From Cladorhizidae sp. MBARI D1340-BT2 (taxonomy: Eukaryota > Porifera > Demospongiae > Poecilosclerida > Cladorhizidae), in assembly GCA_028752905.1 (NCBI GenBank), contig JAQNBH010000003.1, positions 37,260,472-37,324,471 of the forward strand: 64,000 bases of DNA. Reading direction: 5' to 3'. A program made the translations under genes and the position numbers. Numbering within the stretch: the stretch's first letter is position 1; each line of letters starts with the position of its first letter. Under the pieces are notes generated by a model that searched no databases, was not told the origin of the DNA, and saw only the letters and a program-made list of their open reading frames with translations. Positions 15,701 through 32,200 of this stretch are shown here, one piece after another.

Positions 15701-17600
15701 ATGGTTATACAATTAGCATGGTTATACACCTAGCATGGTTATATACCTAGCATGGTTATACACCTAGCATGGTGATATACCTAGCATGGTTATACACCTA
15801 GCATGGTTATATACCTAGCATGGTTATATACCTAGCATATTTATACACCTAGCATGGTTATACAATTAACATGGTTATACACCTAGCATGGTTATATACC
15901 TAGCATGGTTATATACCTAGCATGGTTATATACCTAGCATGGTTATACACCTAGCATGGTTATACAATTAGCATGGTTATACACCTAGCATGGTTATATA
16001 CCTAGCATAGTTATACACCTAGCATGGTTATACACCGAGCATGGTTATATACCTAGCATGGTTATATATCTAGCATGGTTATATACCTAGCATGGTTATA
16101 TATCTGGCATAGTTATACACCTAGCATGGTTATACAATTAGCATGGTTATACACCTAGCATGGTTATATACCTAGCATGGTTATATACCTAGCATGGTTA
16201 TATACCTAGCATGGTTATACACCTAGCATGGTTATATACCTAGCATGGTTATATACCTAGCATGGTTATATACCTAGCATGGTTATATACCTAGCATATT
16301 TATACACCTAGCATGGTTATACAATTAACATGGTTATACACCTAACATGGTTATATACCTAGCATAGCTATACACCTAGCATGGTTATACACCTAGCATG
16401 GTTATATACCTAGCATGGTTATATACCTAGCATGGTTATATACCTAGCATGGTTATATACCTAGCATGGTTATACACCTAGCATGGTTATATACCTAGCA
16501 TGGTTATATACCTAGTATAGTTATACACCTAGCATAGTTATACACCTAGCATGGTTATACAATTAGCATGGTTATACACCTAGCATGGTTATATACCTAG
16601 CATGGTTATATACCTAGCTTAGTTATACACCTAGCATGGTTATACACCTAGCATGGTTATACACCTAGCATGGTTATATACCTAGCATGGTTATATACCT
16701 AGCATGGTTATATACCTAGCATGGTTATATACCTAGCATGGTTATATACCTAGCATGGTTATATACCTAGCATAGTTATACACCTAGCATGGTTATACAA
16801 TTAGCATGGTTATACACCTAGCATGGTTATATACCTAGCATGGTTATATACCTAGCATAGTTATACACCTAGCATGGTTATACACCTAGCATGGTTATAC
16901 ACCTAGCATGGTTATATACCTAGCTTGGTTATATACCTAGCATGGTTATATACCTAGCATGGTTATATACCTAGCATAGTTATACACCTAGCATGCTTAT
17001 ACAATTAGCATGGTTATACACCTAGCATGGTTATATACCTAGCATAGTTATACACTTAGCATGGTTATACACCTATCATGGTTATATACCTAGCATGGTT
17101 ATATACCTAGCATGGTTATATACCTAGCATGGTTATATACCTAGCATAGTTATACACCTAGCATGGTTATACAATTAGCATGGTTATACACCTAGCATGG
17201 TTATATACCTAGCATAGTTATACACCTAGCATGGTTATACACCGAGCATGTTTATATACCTAGCATGGTTATATACCTTGCATGGTTATATACCTAGCAT
17301 GGTTATACACCTAGCATGGTTATATACCTAGTATGGTTATATACCTAGCATGGTTATATACCTAGCATGGTTATATATCTGGCATAGTTATACACCTAGC
17401 ATGGTTATACAATTAGCATGGTTATACACCTAGCATGGTTATATACCTAGCATGGTTATATACCTAGCATGGTTATATACCTAGCATGGTTATACACCTA
17501 GCATGGTTATATACCTAGCATGGTTATATACCTAGCATGGTTATATACCTAGCATGGTTATATACCTAGCATATTTATACACCTAGCATGGTTATACAAT
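12720..17600. repeat. Large satellite duplication, copy B
   Basis: Partner of the segment at about 5500-10400, offset 7220 bp falling to 7203 bp after deletion of exactly one 17-bp monomer (a run of type monomers near 7.82 kb is one shorter near 15.04 kb). Divergence at the right end is visible where CACCTAGCAT in copy A (near 10.4 kb) corresponds to CACCTAACAT here (near 17.6 kb). The stretch between the copies, about 10.4-12.7 kb, is itself partly a copy of 4.7-5.8 kb (offset 5992 bp) and of 8.4 kb onward (offset 3370 bp), so duplications are nested. Confidence 0.83.
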
Positions 17601-18139
17601 TAACATGGTTATACACCTAACATGGTTATATACCTATCATAGCTATACACCTAGCATGGTTATACACCTAGCATGGTTATATACCTAGCATGGTTATATA
17701 CCTAGCTTGGTTATATACCTAGCATGGTTATATACCTAGCATGGTTATACACCTAGCATGGTTATATACCTAGCATGGTTATATACCTAGTATGGTTATA
17801 TACCTAGAATAGTTATATACCTAGAATGGTTATACACCTAGCATGGTTATACAATTAGCATGGTTATACACCTTGCATGGTTATATACCTAGCATAGTTA
17901 TACACCTAGCATGGTTATACACCTAGCATGGTTATATACCTAGCATGGTTATATACCTAGCATGGTTATATACCTAGCATGGTTATATACCTAGCATAGT
18001 TATACACCTAGCATGGTTATATACCTAGCATGGTTATACACCTAGCATGGTTATATACCTAGCATAGTTATACACCTAGCATGGTTATACACCTAGCATG
18101 GTTATATACCTAGCTTGGTTATACACCTAGCATGGTTAT

Positions 18140-21100
18140 AATTATACCTAGCATGGTTATATACCTAGCGTGGTTATACACCTAGCATGGTTATATACCT
18201 AGCATGGTTATACAACTAGCATGGTTATACAATTAGCATGGTTATACACCCAGCCTGGTTATATACCTAGCATGGTTATACACCTAGCATGGTTATATAC
18301 CTAGCATGGTTATACACCTAGCATGGTTATATACCTAGCATGGTTATATACCTAGCATATTTATACACCTAGCATGGTTATACAATTAACATGGTTATAC
18401 ACCTAGCATGGTTATATACCTAGCATGGTTATATACCTAGCATGGTTATATACCTAGCATGGTTATATACCTAGCATAGTTATACACCTAGCATGGTTAT
18501 ACAATTAGCATGGTTATACACCTAGCATGGTTATATACCTAGCATAGTTATACACCTAGCATGGTTATACACCGAGCATGGTTATATACCTAGCATGGTT
18601 ATATATCTAGCATGGTTATATACCTAGCATGGTTATATATCTGGCATAGTTATACACCTAGCATGGTTATACAATTAGCATGGTTATACACCTAGCATGG
18701 TTATATACCTAGCATGGTTATATACCTAGCATGGTTATATACCTAGCATGGTTATACACCTAGCATGGTTATATACCTAGCATGGTTATATACCTAGCAT
18801 GGTTATATACCTAGCATGGTTATATACCTAGCATATTTATACACCTAGCATGGTTATACAATTAACATGGTTATACACCTAACATGGTTATATACCTAGC
18901 ATAGCTATACACCTAGCATGGTTATACACCTAGCATGGTTATATACCTAGCATGGTTATATACCTAGCATGGTTATATACCTACCATGGTTATATACCTA
19001 GCATGGTTATACACCTAGCATGGTTATATACCTAGCATGGTTATATACCTAGCATAGTTATACACCTAGCATAGTTATACACCTAGCATGGTTATACAAT
19101 TAGCATGGTTATACACCTAGCATGGTTATATACCTAGCATGGTTAAATACCTAGCATAGTTATACACCTAGCATGGTTATACACCTAGCATGGTTATACA
19201 CCTAGCATGGTTATATACCTAGCATGGTTATATACCTAGCATGGTTATATACCTAGCATGGTTATATCCTAGCATGGTTATATACCTAGCATGGTTATAT
19301 ACCTAGCATGGTTATATACCTAGCATAGTTATACACCTAGCATGGTTATACAATTAGCATGGTTATACACCTAGCATGGTTATATACCTAGCATGGTTAT
19401 ATACCTAGCATAGTTATACACCTAGCATGGTTATACACCTAGCATGGTTATACACCTAGCATGGTTATATACCTAGCATGGTTATATACCTAGCATGGTT
19501 ATATACCTAGCATGGTTATATACCTAGCATAGTTATACACCTAGCATGCTTATACAATTAGCATGGTTATACACCTAGCATGGTTATATACCTAGCATAG
19601 TTATACACTTAGCATGGTTATACACCTATCATGGTTATATACCTAGCATGGTTATATACCTAGCATGGTTATATACCTAGCATGGTTATATACCTAGCAT
19701 AGTTATACACCTAGCATGGTTATACAATTAGCATGGTTATACACCTAGCATGGTTATATACCTAGCATAGTTATACACCTAGCATGGTTATACACCGAGC
19801 ATGGTTATATACCTAGCATGTTTATATACCTTGCATGGTTATATACCTAGCATGGTTATACACCTAGCATGGTTATATACCTAGTGTGGTTATATACCTA
19901 GCATGGTTATATACCTAGCATGGTTATATATCTGGCATAGTTATACACCTAGCATGGTTATACAATTAGCATGGTTATACACCTAGCATGGTTATATACC
20001 TAGCATGGTTATATACCTAGCATGGTTATATACCTAGCATGGTTATACACCTAGCATGGTTATATACCTAGCATGGTTATATACCTAGCATGGTTATATA
20101 CCTAGCATGGTTATATACCTAGCATGGTTATATACCTAGCATAGTTATACACCTAGCATGGTTATACAATTAGCATGGTTATACACCTAGCATGGTTATA
20201 TACCTAGCATGGTTATATACCTAGCATAGTTATACACCTAGCATGGTTATACACCTAGCATGGTTATACACCTAGCATGGTTATATACCTAGCTTGGTTA
20301 TATACCTAGCATGGTTATATACCTAGCATAGTTATACACTTAGCATGGTTATACACCTATCATGGTTATATACCTAGCATGGTTATATACCTAGCATGGT
20401 TATATACCTAGCATGGTTATATACCTAGCATAGTTATACACCTAGCATGGTTATACAATTAGCATGGTTATACACCTAGCATGGTTATATACCTAGCATA
20501 GTTATACACCTAGCATGGTTATACACCGAGCATGTTTATATACCTAGCATGGTTATATACCTTGCATGGTTATATACCTAGCATGGTTATACACCTAGCA
20601 TGGTTATATACCTAGTATGGTTATATACCTAGCATGGTTATATACCTAGCATGGTTATATATCTGGCATAGTTATACACCTAGCATGGTTATACAATTAG
20701 CATGGTTATACACCTAGCATGGTTATATACCTAGCATGGTTATATACCTAGCATGGTTATATACCTAGCATGGTTATACACCTAGCATGGTTATATACCT
20801 AGCATGGTTATATACCTAGCATGGTTATATACCTAGCATGGTTATATACCTAGCATATTTATACACCTAGCATGGTTATACAATTAACATGGTTATACAC
20901 CTAACATGGTTATATACCTATCATAGCTATACACCTAGCATGGTTATACACCTAGCATGGTTATATACCTAGCATGGTTATATACCTAGCTTGGTTATAT
21001 ACCTAGCATGGTTATATACCTAGCATGGTTATACACCTAGCATGGTTATATACCTAGCATGGTTATATACCTAGTATGGTTATATACCTAGAATAGTTAT

Positions 21101-21423
21101 ATACCTAGAATGGTTATACACCTAGCATGGTTATACAATTAGCATGGTTATACACCTTGCATGGTTATATACCTAGCATAGTTATACACCTAGCATGGTT
21201 ATACACCTAGCATGGTTATATACCTAGCATGGTTATATACCTAGCATGGTTATATACCTAGCATGGTTATATACCTAGCATAGTTATACACCTAGCATGG
21301 TTATATACCTAGCATGGTTATACACCTAGCATGGTTATATACCTAGCATAGTTATACACCTAGCATGGTTATACACCTAGCATGGTTATATACCTAGCTT
21401 GGTTATACACCTAGCATGGTTAT
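18140..21423. repeat. Higher-order repeat unit, family 1, copy 1 (3284 bp)
   Basis: This unit is delimited by the ATTA-insertion monomer at 18140 and its next equivalent at 21424. It carries three rare marks: CCCAGCCTGG starting at 18249, CTACCATGG at 18981 and the 1-bp-deleted GTTATATCCTAGC at 19261. All three, and the ATTA-insertion monomer, recur exactly 3284 bp later. The CCCAGCC and CTACC marks were not noticed outside 18-27 kb, so this is a local repeat family within the array. Confidence 0.88.
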
Positions 21424-24400
21424 AATTATACCTAGCATGGTTATATACCTAGCGTGGTTATACACCTAGCATGGTTATATACCTAGCATGGTTATACAAC
21501 TAGCATGGTTATACAATTAGCATGGTTATACACCCAGCCTGGTTATATACCTAGCATGGTTATACACCTAGCATGGTTATATACCTAGCATGGTTATACA
21601 CCTAGCATGGTTATATACCTAGCATGGTTATATACCTAGCATATTTATACACCTAGCATGGTTATACAATTAACATGGTTATACACCTAGCATGGTTATA
21701 TACCTAGCATGGTTATATACCTAGCATGGTTATATACCTAGCATGGTTATATACCTAGCATAGTTATACACCTAGCATGGTTATACAATTAGCATGGTTA
21801 TACACCTAGCATGGTTATATACCTAGCATAGTTATACACCTAGCATGGTTATACACCGAGCATGGTTATATACCTAGCATGGTTATATATCTAGCATGGT
21901 TATATACCTAGCATGGTTATATATCTGGCATAGTTATACACCTAGCATGGTTATACAATTAGCATGGTTATACACCTAGCATGGTTATATACCTAGCATG
22001 GTTATATACCTAGCATGGTTATATACCTAGCATGGTTATACACCTAGCATGGTTATATACCTAGCATGGTTATATACCTAGCATGGTTATATACCTAGCA
22101 TGGTTATATACCTAGCATATTTATACACCTAGCATGGTTATACAATTAACATGGTTATACACCTAACATGGTTATATACCTAGCATAGCTATACACCTAG
22201 CATGGTTATACACCTAGCATGGTTATATACCTAGCATGGTTATATACCTAGCATGGTTATATACCTACCATGGTTATATACCTAGCATGGTTATACACCT
22301 AGCATGGTTATATACCTAGCATGGTTATATACCTAGCATAGTTATACACCTAGCATAGTTATACACCTAGCATGGTTATACAATTAGCATGGTTATACAC
22401 CTAGCATGGTTATATACCTAGCATGGTTAAATACCTAGCATAGTTATACACCTAGCATGGTTATACACCTAGCATGGTTATACACCTAGCATGGTTATAT
22501 ACCTAGCATGGTTATATACCTAGCATGGTTATATACCTAGCATGGTTATATCCTAGCATGGTTATATACCTAGCATGGTTATATACCTAGCATAGTTATA
22601 CACCTAGCATGGTTATACAATTAGCATGGTTATACACCTAGCATGGTTATATACCTAGCATGGTTATATACCTAGCATAGTTATACACCTAGCATGGTTA
22701 TACACCTAGCATGGTTATACACCTAGCATGGTTATATACCTAGCATGGTTATATACCTAGCATGGTTATATACCTAGCATGGTTATATACCTAGCATAGT
22801 TATACACCTAGCATGCTTATACAATTAGCATGGTTATACACCTAGCATGGTTATATACCTAGCATAGTTATACACTTAGCATGGTTATACACCTATCATG
22901 GTTATATACCTAGCATGGTTATATACCTAGCATGGTTATATACCTAGCATGGTTATATACCTAGCATAGTTATACACCTAGCATGGTTATACAATTAGCA
23001 TGGTTATACACCTAGCATGGTTATATACCTAGCATAGTTATACACCTAGCATGGTTATACACCGAGCATGGTTATATACCTAGCATGTTTATATACCTTG
23101 CATGGTTATATACCTAGCATGGTTATACACCTAGCATGGTTATATACCTAGTGTGGTTATATACCTAGCATGGTTATATACCTAGCATGGTTATATATCT
23201 GGCATAGTTATACACCTAGCATGGTTATACAATTAGCATGGTTATACACCTAGCATGGTTATATACCTAGCATGGTTATATACCTAGCATGGTTATATAC
23301 CTAGCATGGTTATACACCTAGCATGGTTATATACCTAGCATGGTTATATACCTAGCATGGTTATATACCTAGCATGGTTATATACCTAGCATGGTTATAT
23401 ACCTAGCATGGTTATACACCTAGCATGGTTATACAATTAGCATGGTTATACACCTAGCATGGTTATATACCTAGCATGGTTATATACCTAGCATAGTTAT
23501 ACACCTAGCATGGTTATACACCTAGCATGGTTATACACCTAGCATGGTTATATACCTAGCATGGTTATATACCTAGCATGGTTATATACCTAGCATGGTT
23601 ATATACCTAGCATAGTTATACACCTAGCATGCTTATACAATTAGCATGGTTATACACCTAGCATGGTTATATACCTAGCATAGTTATACACTTAGCATGG
23701 TTATACACCTATCATGGTTATATACCTAGCATGGTTATATACCTAGCATGGTTATATACCTATCATGGTTATATACCTAGCATGGTTATACACCTAGCAT
23801 GGTTATACAATTAGCATGGTTATACACCTAGCATGGTTATATACCTAGCATAGTTATACACCTAGCATGGTTATACACCGAGCATGGTTATATACCTAGC
23901 ATGGTTATATACCTAGCATGGTTATATACCTAGCATGGTTATACACCTAGCATGGTTATATACCTAGTATGGTTATATACCTAGCATGGTTATATACCTA
24001 GCATGGTTATATATCTGGCATAGTTATACACCTAGCATGGTTATACAATTAGCATGGTTATACACCTAGCATGGTTATATACCTAGCAATGTTATATACC
24101 TAGCATGGTTATATACCTAGCATGGTTATACACCTAGCATGGTTATATACCTAGCATGGTTATATACCTAGCATGGTTATATACCTAGCATGGTTATATA
24201 CCTAGCATATTTATACACCTAGCATGGTTATACAATTAACATGGTTATACACCTAACATGGTTATATACCTAGCATAGCTATACACCTAGCATGGTTATA
24301 CACCTAGCATGGTTATATACCTAGCATGGTTATATACCTAGCATGGTTATATACCTAGCATGGTTATATACCTAGCATGGTTATACACCTAGCATGGTTA

Positions 24401-25591
24401 TATACCTGGCATGGTTATATACCTAGCATGGTTATATACCTAGCATGGTTATATACCTAGAATGGTTATATACCTAGCATGGTTATACAATTAGCATGGT
24501 TATACACCTAGCATGGTTATATACCTAGCATAGTTATACACCTAGCATGGTTATACACCTAGCATGGTTAAATACCTAGCATGGTTATATACCTAGCATG
24601 GTTATATACCTAGCATGGTTATACAATTAGCATGGTTATACACCTAGCATGGTTATATACCTAGCATAGTTATACACCTAGCATGGTTATACACCGAGCA
24701 TGTTTATATACCTAGCATGGTTATATACCTTGCATGGTTATATACCTAGCATGGTTATACACCTAGCATGGTTATATACCTAGTATGGTTATATACCTAG
24801 CATGGTTATATACCTAGCATGGTTATATATCTGGCATAGTTATACACCTAGCATGGTTATACAATTAGCATGGTTATACACCTAGCATGGTTATATACCT
24901 AGCATGGTTATATACCTAGCATGGTTATATACCTAGCATGGTTATACACCTAGCATGGTTATATACCTAGCATGGTTATATACCTAGCATGGTTATATAC
25001 CTAGCATGGTTATATACCTAGCATATTTATACACCTAGCATGGTTATACAATTAACATGGTTATACACCTAACATGGTTATATACCTATCATAGCTATAC
25101 ACCTAGCATGGTTATACACCTAGCATGGTTATATACCTAGCATGGTTATATACCTAGCTTGGTTATATACCTAGCATGGTTATATACCTAGCATGGTTAT
25201 ACACCTAGCATGGTTATATACCTAGCATGGTTATATACCTAGTATGGTTATATACCTAGAATAGTTATATACCTAGAATGGTTATACACCTAGCATGGTT
25301 ATACAATTAGCATGGTTATACACCTTGCATGGTTATATACCTAGCATAGTTATACACCTAGCATGGTTATACACCTAGCATGGTTATATACCTAGCATGG
25401 TTATATACCTAGCATGGTTATATACCTAGCATGGTTATATACCTAGCATAGTTATACACCTAGCATGGTTATATACCTAGCATGGTTATACACCTAGCAT
25501 GGTTATATACCTAGCATAGTTATACACCTAGCATGGTTATACACCTAGCATGGTTATATACCTAGCTTGGTTATACACCTAGCATGGTTAT
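21424..25591. repeat. Higher-order repeat unit, family 1, copy 2 (4168 bp)
   Basis: The second unit has the family marks at 21533 (CCCAGCC), 22265 (CTACCATGG) and 22545 (GTTATATCC). Each recurs exactly 4168 bp later, at 25701, 26433 and 26713. The unit is 884 bp, exactly 52 monomers, longer than the preceding one, so it gained a block of whole monomers downstream of the marks. Confidence 0.88.
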
Positions 25592-28500
25592 AATTATACC
25601 TAGCATGGTTATATACCTAGCGTGGTTATACACCTAGCATGGTTATATACCTAGCATGGTTATACAACTAGCATGGTTATACAATTAGCATGGTTATACA
25701 CCCAGCCTGGTTATATACCTAGCATGGTTATACACCTAGCATGGTTATATACCTAGCATGGTTATACACCTAGCATGGTTATATACCTAGCATGGTTATA
25801 TACCTAGCATATTTATACACCTAGCATGGTTATACAATTAACATGGTTATACACCTAGCATGGTTATATACCTAGCATGGTTATATACCTAGCATGGTTA
25901 TATACCTAGCATGGTTATATACCTAGCATAGTTATACACCTAGCATGGTTATACAATTAGCATGGTTATACACCTAGCATGGTTATATACCTAGCATAGT
26001 TATACACCTAGCATGGTTATACACCGAGCATGGTTATATACCTAGCATGGTTATATATCTAGCATGGTTATATACCTAGCATGGTTATATATCTGGCATA
26101 GTTATACACCTAGCATGGTTATACAATTAGCATGGTTATACACCTAGCATGGTTATATACCTAGCATGGTTATATACCTAGCATGGTTATATACCTAGCA
26201 TGGTTATACACCTAGCATGGTTATATACCTAGCATGGTTATATACCTAGCATGGTTATATACCTAGCATGGTTATATACCTAGCATATTTATACACCTAG
26301 CATGGTTATACAATTAACATGGTTATACACCTAACATGGTTATATACCTAGCATAGCTATACACCTAGCATGGTTATACACCTAGCATGGTTATATACCT
26401 AGCATGGTTATATACCTAGCATGGTTATATACCTACCATGGTTATATACCTAGCATGGTTATACACCTAGCATGGTTATATACCTAGCATGGTTATATAC
26501 CTAGCATAGTTATACACCTAGCATAGTTATACACCTAGCATGGTTATACAATTAGCATGGTTATACACCTAGCATGGTTATATACCTAGCATGGTTAAAT
26601 ACCTAGCATAGTTATACACCTAGCATGGTTATACACCTAGCATGGTTATACACCTAGCATGGTTATATACCTAGCATGGTTATATACCTAGCATGGTTAT
26701 ATACCTAGCATGGTTATATCCTAGCATGGTTATATACCTAGCATGGTTATATACCTAGCATGGTTATATACCTAGCATAGTTATACACCTAGCATGGTTA
26801 TACAATTAGCATGGTTATACACCTAGCATGGTTATATACCTAGCATGGTTATATACCTAGCATAGTTATACACCTAGCATGGTTATACACCTAGCATGGT
26901 TATACACCTAGCATGGTTATATACCTAGCATGGTTATATACCTAGCATGGTTATATACCTAGCATGGTTATATACCTAGCATAGTTATACACCTAGCATG
27001 CTTATACAATTAGCATGGTTATACACCTAGCATGGTTATATACCTAGCATAGTTATACACTTAGCATGGTTATACACCTATCATGGTTATATACCTAGCA
27101 TGGTTATATACCTAGCATGGTTATATACCTAGCATGGTTATATACCTAGCATGGTTATATACCCAGCATAGTTATACACCTAGCATGGTTATACAATTAG
27201 CATGGTTATACACCTAGCATGGTTATATACCTAGCATAGTTATACACCTAGCATGGTTATACACCGAGCATGGTTATATACCTAGCATGTTTATATACCT
27301 TGCATGGTTATATACCTAGCATGGTTATACACCTAGCATGGTTATATACCTAGTGTGGTTATATACCTAGCATGGTTATATACCTAGCATGGTTATATAT
27401 CTGGCATAGTTATACACCTAGCATGGTTATACAATTAGCATGGTTATACACCTAGCATGGTTATATACCTAGCATGGTTATATACCTAGCATGGTTATAT
27501 ACCTAGCATGGTTATACACCTAGCATGGTTATATACCTAGCATGGTTATATACCTAGCATGGTTATATACCTAGCATGGTTATATACCTAGCATGGTTAT
27601 ATACCTAGCATAGTTATACACCTAGCATGGTTATACAATTAGCATGGTTATACACCTAGCATGGTTATATACCTAGCATGGTTATATACCTAGCATAGTT
27701 ATACACCTAGCATGGTTATACACCTAGCATGGTTATACACCTAGCATGGTTATATACCTAGCATGGTTATATACCTAGCATGGTTATATACCTAGCATGG
27801 TTATATACCTAGCATAGTTATACACCTAGCATGCTTATACAATTAGCATGGTTATACACCTAGCATGGTTATATACCTAGCATAGTTATACACTTAGCAT
27901 GGTTATACACCTATCATGGTTATATACCTAGCATGGTTATATACCTAGCATGGTTATATACCTATCATGGTTATATACCTAGCATGGTTATACACCTAGC
28001 ATGGTTATACAATTAGCATGGTTATACACCTAGCATGGTTATATACCTAGCATAGTTATACACCTAGCATGGTTATACACCGAGCATGGTTATATACCTA
28101 GCATGGTTATATACCTAGCATGGTTATATACCTAGCATGGTTATACACCTAGCATGGTTATATACCTAGTATGGTTATATACCTAGCATGGTTATATACC
28201 TAGCATGGTTATATATCTGGCATAGTTATACACCTAGCATGGTTATACAATTAGCATGGTTATACACCTAGCATGGTTATATACCTAGCATGGTTATATA
28301 CCTAGCATGGTTATATACCTAGCATGGTTATACACCTAGCATGGTTATATACCTAGCATGGTTATATACCTAGCATGGTTATATACCTAGCATGGTTATA
28401 TACCTAGCATATTTATACACCTAGCATGGTTATACAATTAACATGGTTATACACCTAACATGGTTATATACCTAGCATAGCTATACACCTAGCATGGTTA

Positions 28501-28960
28501 TACACCTAGCATGGTTATATACCTAGCATGGTTATATACCTAGCATGGTTATATACCTAGCATGGTTATATACCTAGCATGGTTATACACCTAGCATGGT
28601 TATATACCTGGCATGGTTATATACCTAGCATGGTTATATACCTAGCATGGTTATATACCTAGAATGGTTATATACCTAGCATGGTTATACAATTAGCATG
28701 GTTATACACCTAGCATGGTTATATACCTAGCATAGTTATACACCTAGCATGGTTATACACCTAGCATGGTTAAATACCTAGCATGGTTATATACCTAGCA
28801 TGGTTATATACCTAGCATGGTTATATACCTAGCATAGTTATACACCTAGCATGGTTATACACCTAGCATGGTTATATACCTAGCATGGTTATACACCTAG
28901 CATGGTTATACACCTAGCATGGTTATATACCTAGCTTGGTTATACACCTAGCATGGTTAT
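25592..28960. repeat. Higher-order repeat unit, family 1, copy 3
   Basis: The third unit carries the three family marks at 25701, 26433 and 26713. It ends near 28961, where the next ATTA-insertion monomer belongs to a different local family with CTAACGTGG next to it. The transition marks a boundary between two regional repeat types. The right edge is approximate. Confidence 0.75.
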
Positions 28961-29219
28961 AATTATACCTAGCATGGTTATATACCTAACGTGGTTATAC
29001 ACCTAGCATGGTTATATACCTAGCATGGTTATACACCTAGCATGGTTATACACCTAGCATGGTTATATACCTAGCATGGTTATATACCTAGCATGGTTAT
29101 ACAATTAGCATGGTTATACACCTAGCATGGTTATATACCTAGCATAGTTATACACCTAGCATGGTTATACACCTAGCATGTTTATATACCTAGCTTGGTT
29201 ATACACCTAGCATGGTTAT

Positions 29220-32200
29220 AATTATACCTAGCATGGTTATATACCTAGCGTGGTTATACACCTAGCATGGTTATATACCTAGCATGGTTATACACCTAGC
29301 ATGGTTATATACCTAGCATGGTTATATACCTAGCATGGTTATACAATTAGCATGGTTATACACCTAGCATGGTTATATACCTAGCATGGTTATACACCTA
29401 GCATGGTTATACACCTAGCATGGTTATATACCTAGCATGATTATATACCTAGCATGGTTATACACCTAGCATGCTTATACAATTAGCATTGTTATACACC
29501 TAGCATGGTTATATACCTAGCATAGTTATACACATAGCATGGTTATACACCTATCATGGTTATATACCTAGCATGGTTATATACCTAGCATGGTTATATA
29601 CCTAGCATGGTTATATACCTAGCATGGTTATATACCTAGCATAGTTATACACCTAGCATGCTTATACAATTAACATTGTTATACACCTAGCATGGTTATA
29701 TACCTAGCATAGTTATACACTTAGCATGGTTATAAACCTATCATGGTTATATACCTAGCATGGTTATATACCTAGCATGCTTATACAATTAGCATTGTTA
29801 TACACCTAGCATGGTTATATACCTAGCATAGTTATACACATAGCATGGTTATACACCTATCATGGTTATATACCTAGCATGGTTATATACCTAGCATGGT
29901 TATATACCTAGCATAGTTATACACCTAGCATGGTTATACACCTAGCATGGTTATATACCTAGCATGGTTATATACCTAGCATGGTTATATACCTAGCATG
30001 GTTATATACCTAGCATAGTTATACACCTAGCATGGTTATACAATTAGCATGGTTATACACCTAGCATGGTTATATACCTAGCATGTTTATATACCTAGCA
30101 TAGTTATACACCTAGCATGGTTATACACCTAGCGTGGTTATAAACCTAGCATGGTTATATACCTAGCATGGTTATATACCTAGCATGGTTATATACCTAG
30201 CATGGTTATATACCTAGCATAGTTATACACCTAGCATGCTTATACAATTAGCATGGTTATACACCTAGCATGGTTATATACCTAGCATAGTTATACACTT
30301 AGCATGGTTATACACCTATCATGGTTATATACCTAGCATGGTTATATACCTAACATGGTTATATACCTAGCAATACCTAGCATAGTTATACACCTTGCAT
30401 GGTTATACAATTAGCATGGTTATACACCTAGCATGGTTATATACCTAGCATGGTTATATACCTAGCATAGTTATACACCGAGCAAGGTTATACACCTAGC
30501 ATGGTTATATACCTAGCATGGTTATATACCTAGCATGGTTATACACCTAGCGTGGTTATAGCATGGTTATATACCTAGCATGGTTATATACCTATCATGG
30601 TTATATACCTAGCATAGTTATACACCTAGCATGGTTATACAATTAGCATGGTTATACACCTAGCATGGTTATATACCTAGCGTAGTTATACACCTAGCAT
30701 GGTTATACACCTAGCATGGTTATATACCTAGCATAGTTATATACCTAGCATGGTTATACACCTAGCATGGTTATATACCTAGCATGGTTATATACCTAGC
30801 ATGTTTATATACCTAGCATAGTTATATACCTAGCATGGTTATACACCTAGCATGGTTATATATCTAGCATGGTTATATACCTAACATTGTTATATACCTA
30901 GCATGGTTATATACCTAGCATAGTTATACACCTAGCATCGTTATACACCTAGCATGGTTATACACCTAGCATGGTTATACACCTAGCTTGGTTATATACC
31001 TAGCATGGTTATACAATTAGCATGGTTATACACCTAGCATGGTTATATACCTAGCATAGTTATACACCTAGCATGGTTATACACCTAGCATGTTTATATA
31101 CCTAGCTTGGTTATACACCTAGCATGGTTATAATTATACCTAGCATGGTTATATACCTAGCGTGGTTATACAATTAGCATGGTTATACACCTAGCATGGT
31201 TATATACCTAGCATAGTTATACACCTAGCATGGTTATACACCTAGCATGTTTATATACCTAGCTTGGTTATACACCTAGCATGGTTATAATTATACCTAG
31301 CATGGTTATATACCTAGCGTGGTTATACACCTAGCATGGTTATATACCTAGCATGGTTATACACCTAGCATGGTTATATACCTAGCATGGTTATATACCT
31401 AGCATGGTTATACAATTAGCATGGTTATACACCTAGCATGGTTATATACCTAGCATGGTTATACACCTAGCATGGTTATACACCTAGCATGGTTATATAC
31501 CTAGCATGATTATATACCTAGCATGGTTATACACCTAGCATGCTTATACAATTAGCATTGTTATACACCTAGCATGGTTATATACCTAGCATAGTTATAC
31601 ACATAGCATGGTTATACACCTATCATGGTTATATACCTAGCATGGTTATATACCTAGCATGGTTATATACCTAGCATGGTTATATACCTAGCATGGTTAT
31701 ATACCTAGCATAGTTATACACCTAGCATGCTTATACAATTAACATTGTTATACACCTAGCATGGTTATATACCTAGCATAGTTATACACTTAGCATGGTT
31801 ATAAACCTATCATGGTTATATACCTAGCATGGTTATATACCTAGCATGCTTATACAATTAGCATTGTTATACACCTAGCATGGTTATATACCTAGCATAG
31901 TTATACACATAGCATGGTTATACACCTATCATGGTTATATACCTAGCATGGTTATATACCTAGCATGGTTATATACCTAGCATAGTTATACACCTAGCAT
32001 GGTTATACACCTAGCATGGTTATATACCTAGCATGGTTATATACCTAGCATGGTTATATACCTAGCATGGTTATATACCTAGCATAGTTATACACCTAGC
32101 ATGGTTATACAATTAGCATGGTTATACACCTAGCATGGTTATATACCTAGCATGTTTATATACCTAGCATAGTTATACACCTAGCATGGTTATACACCTA

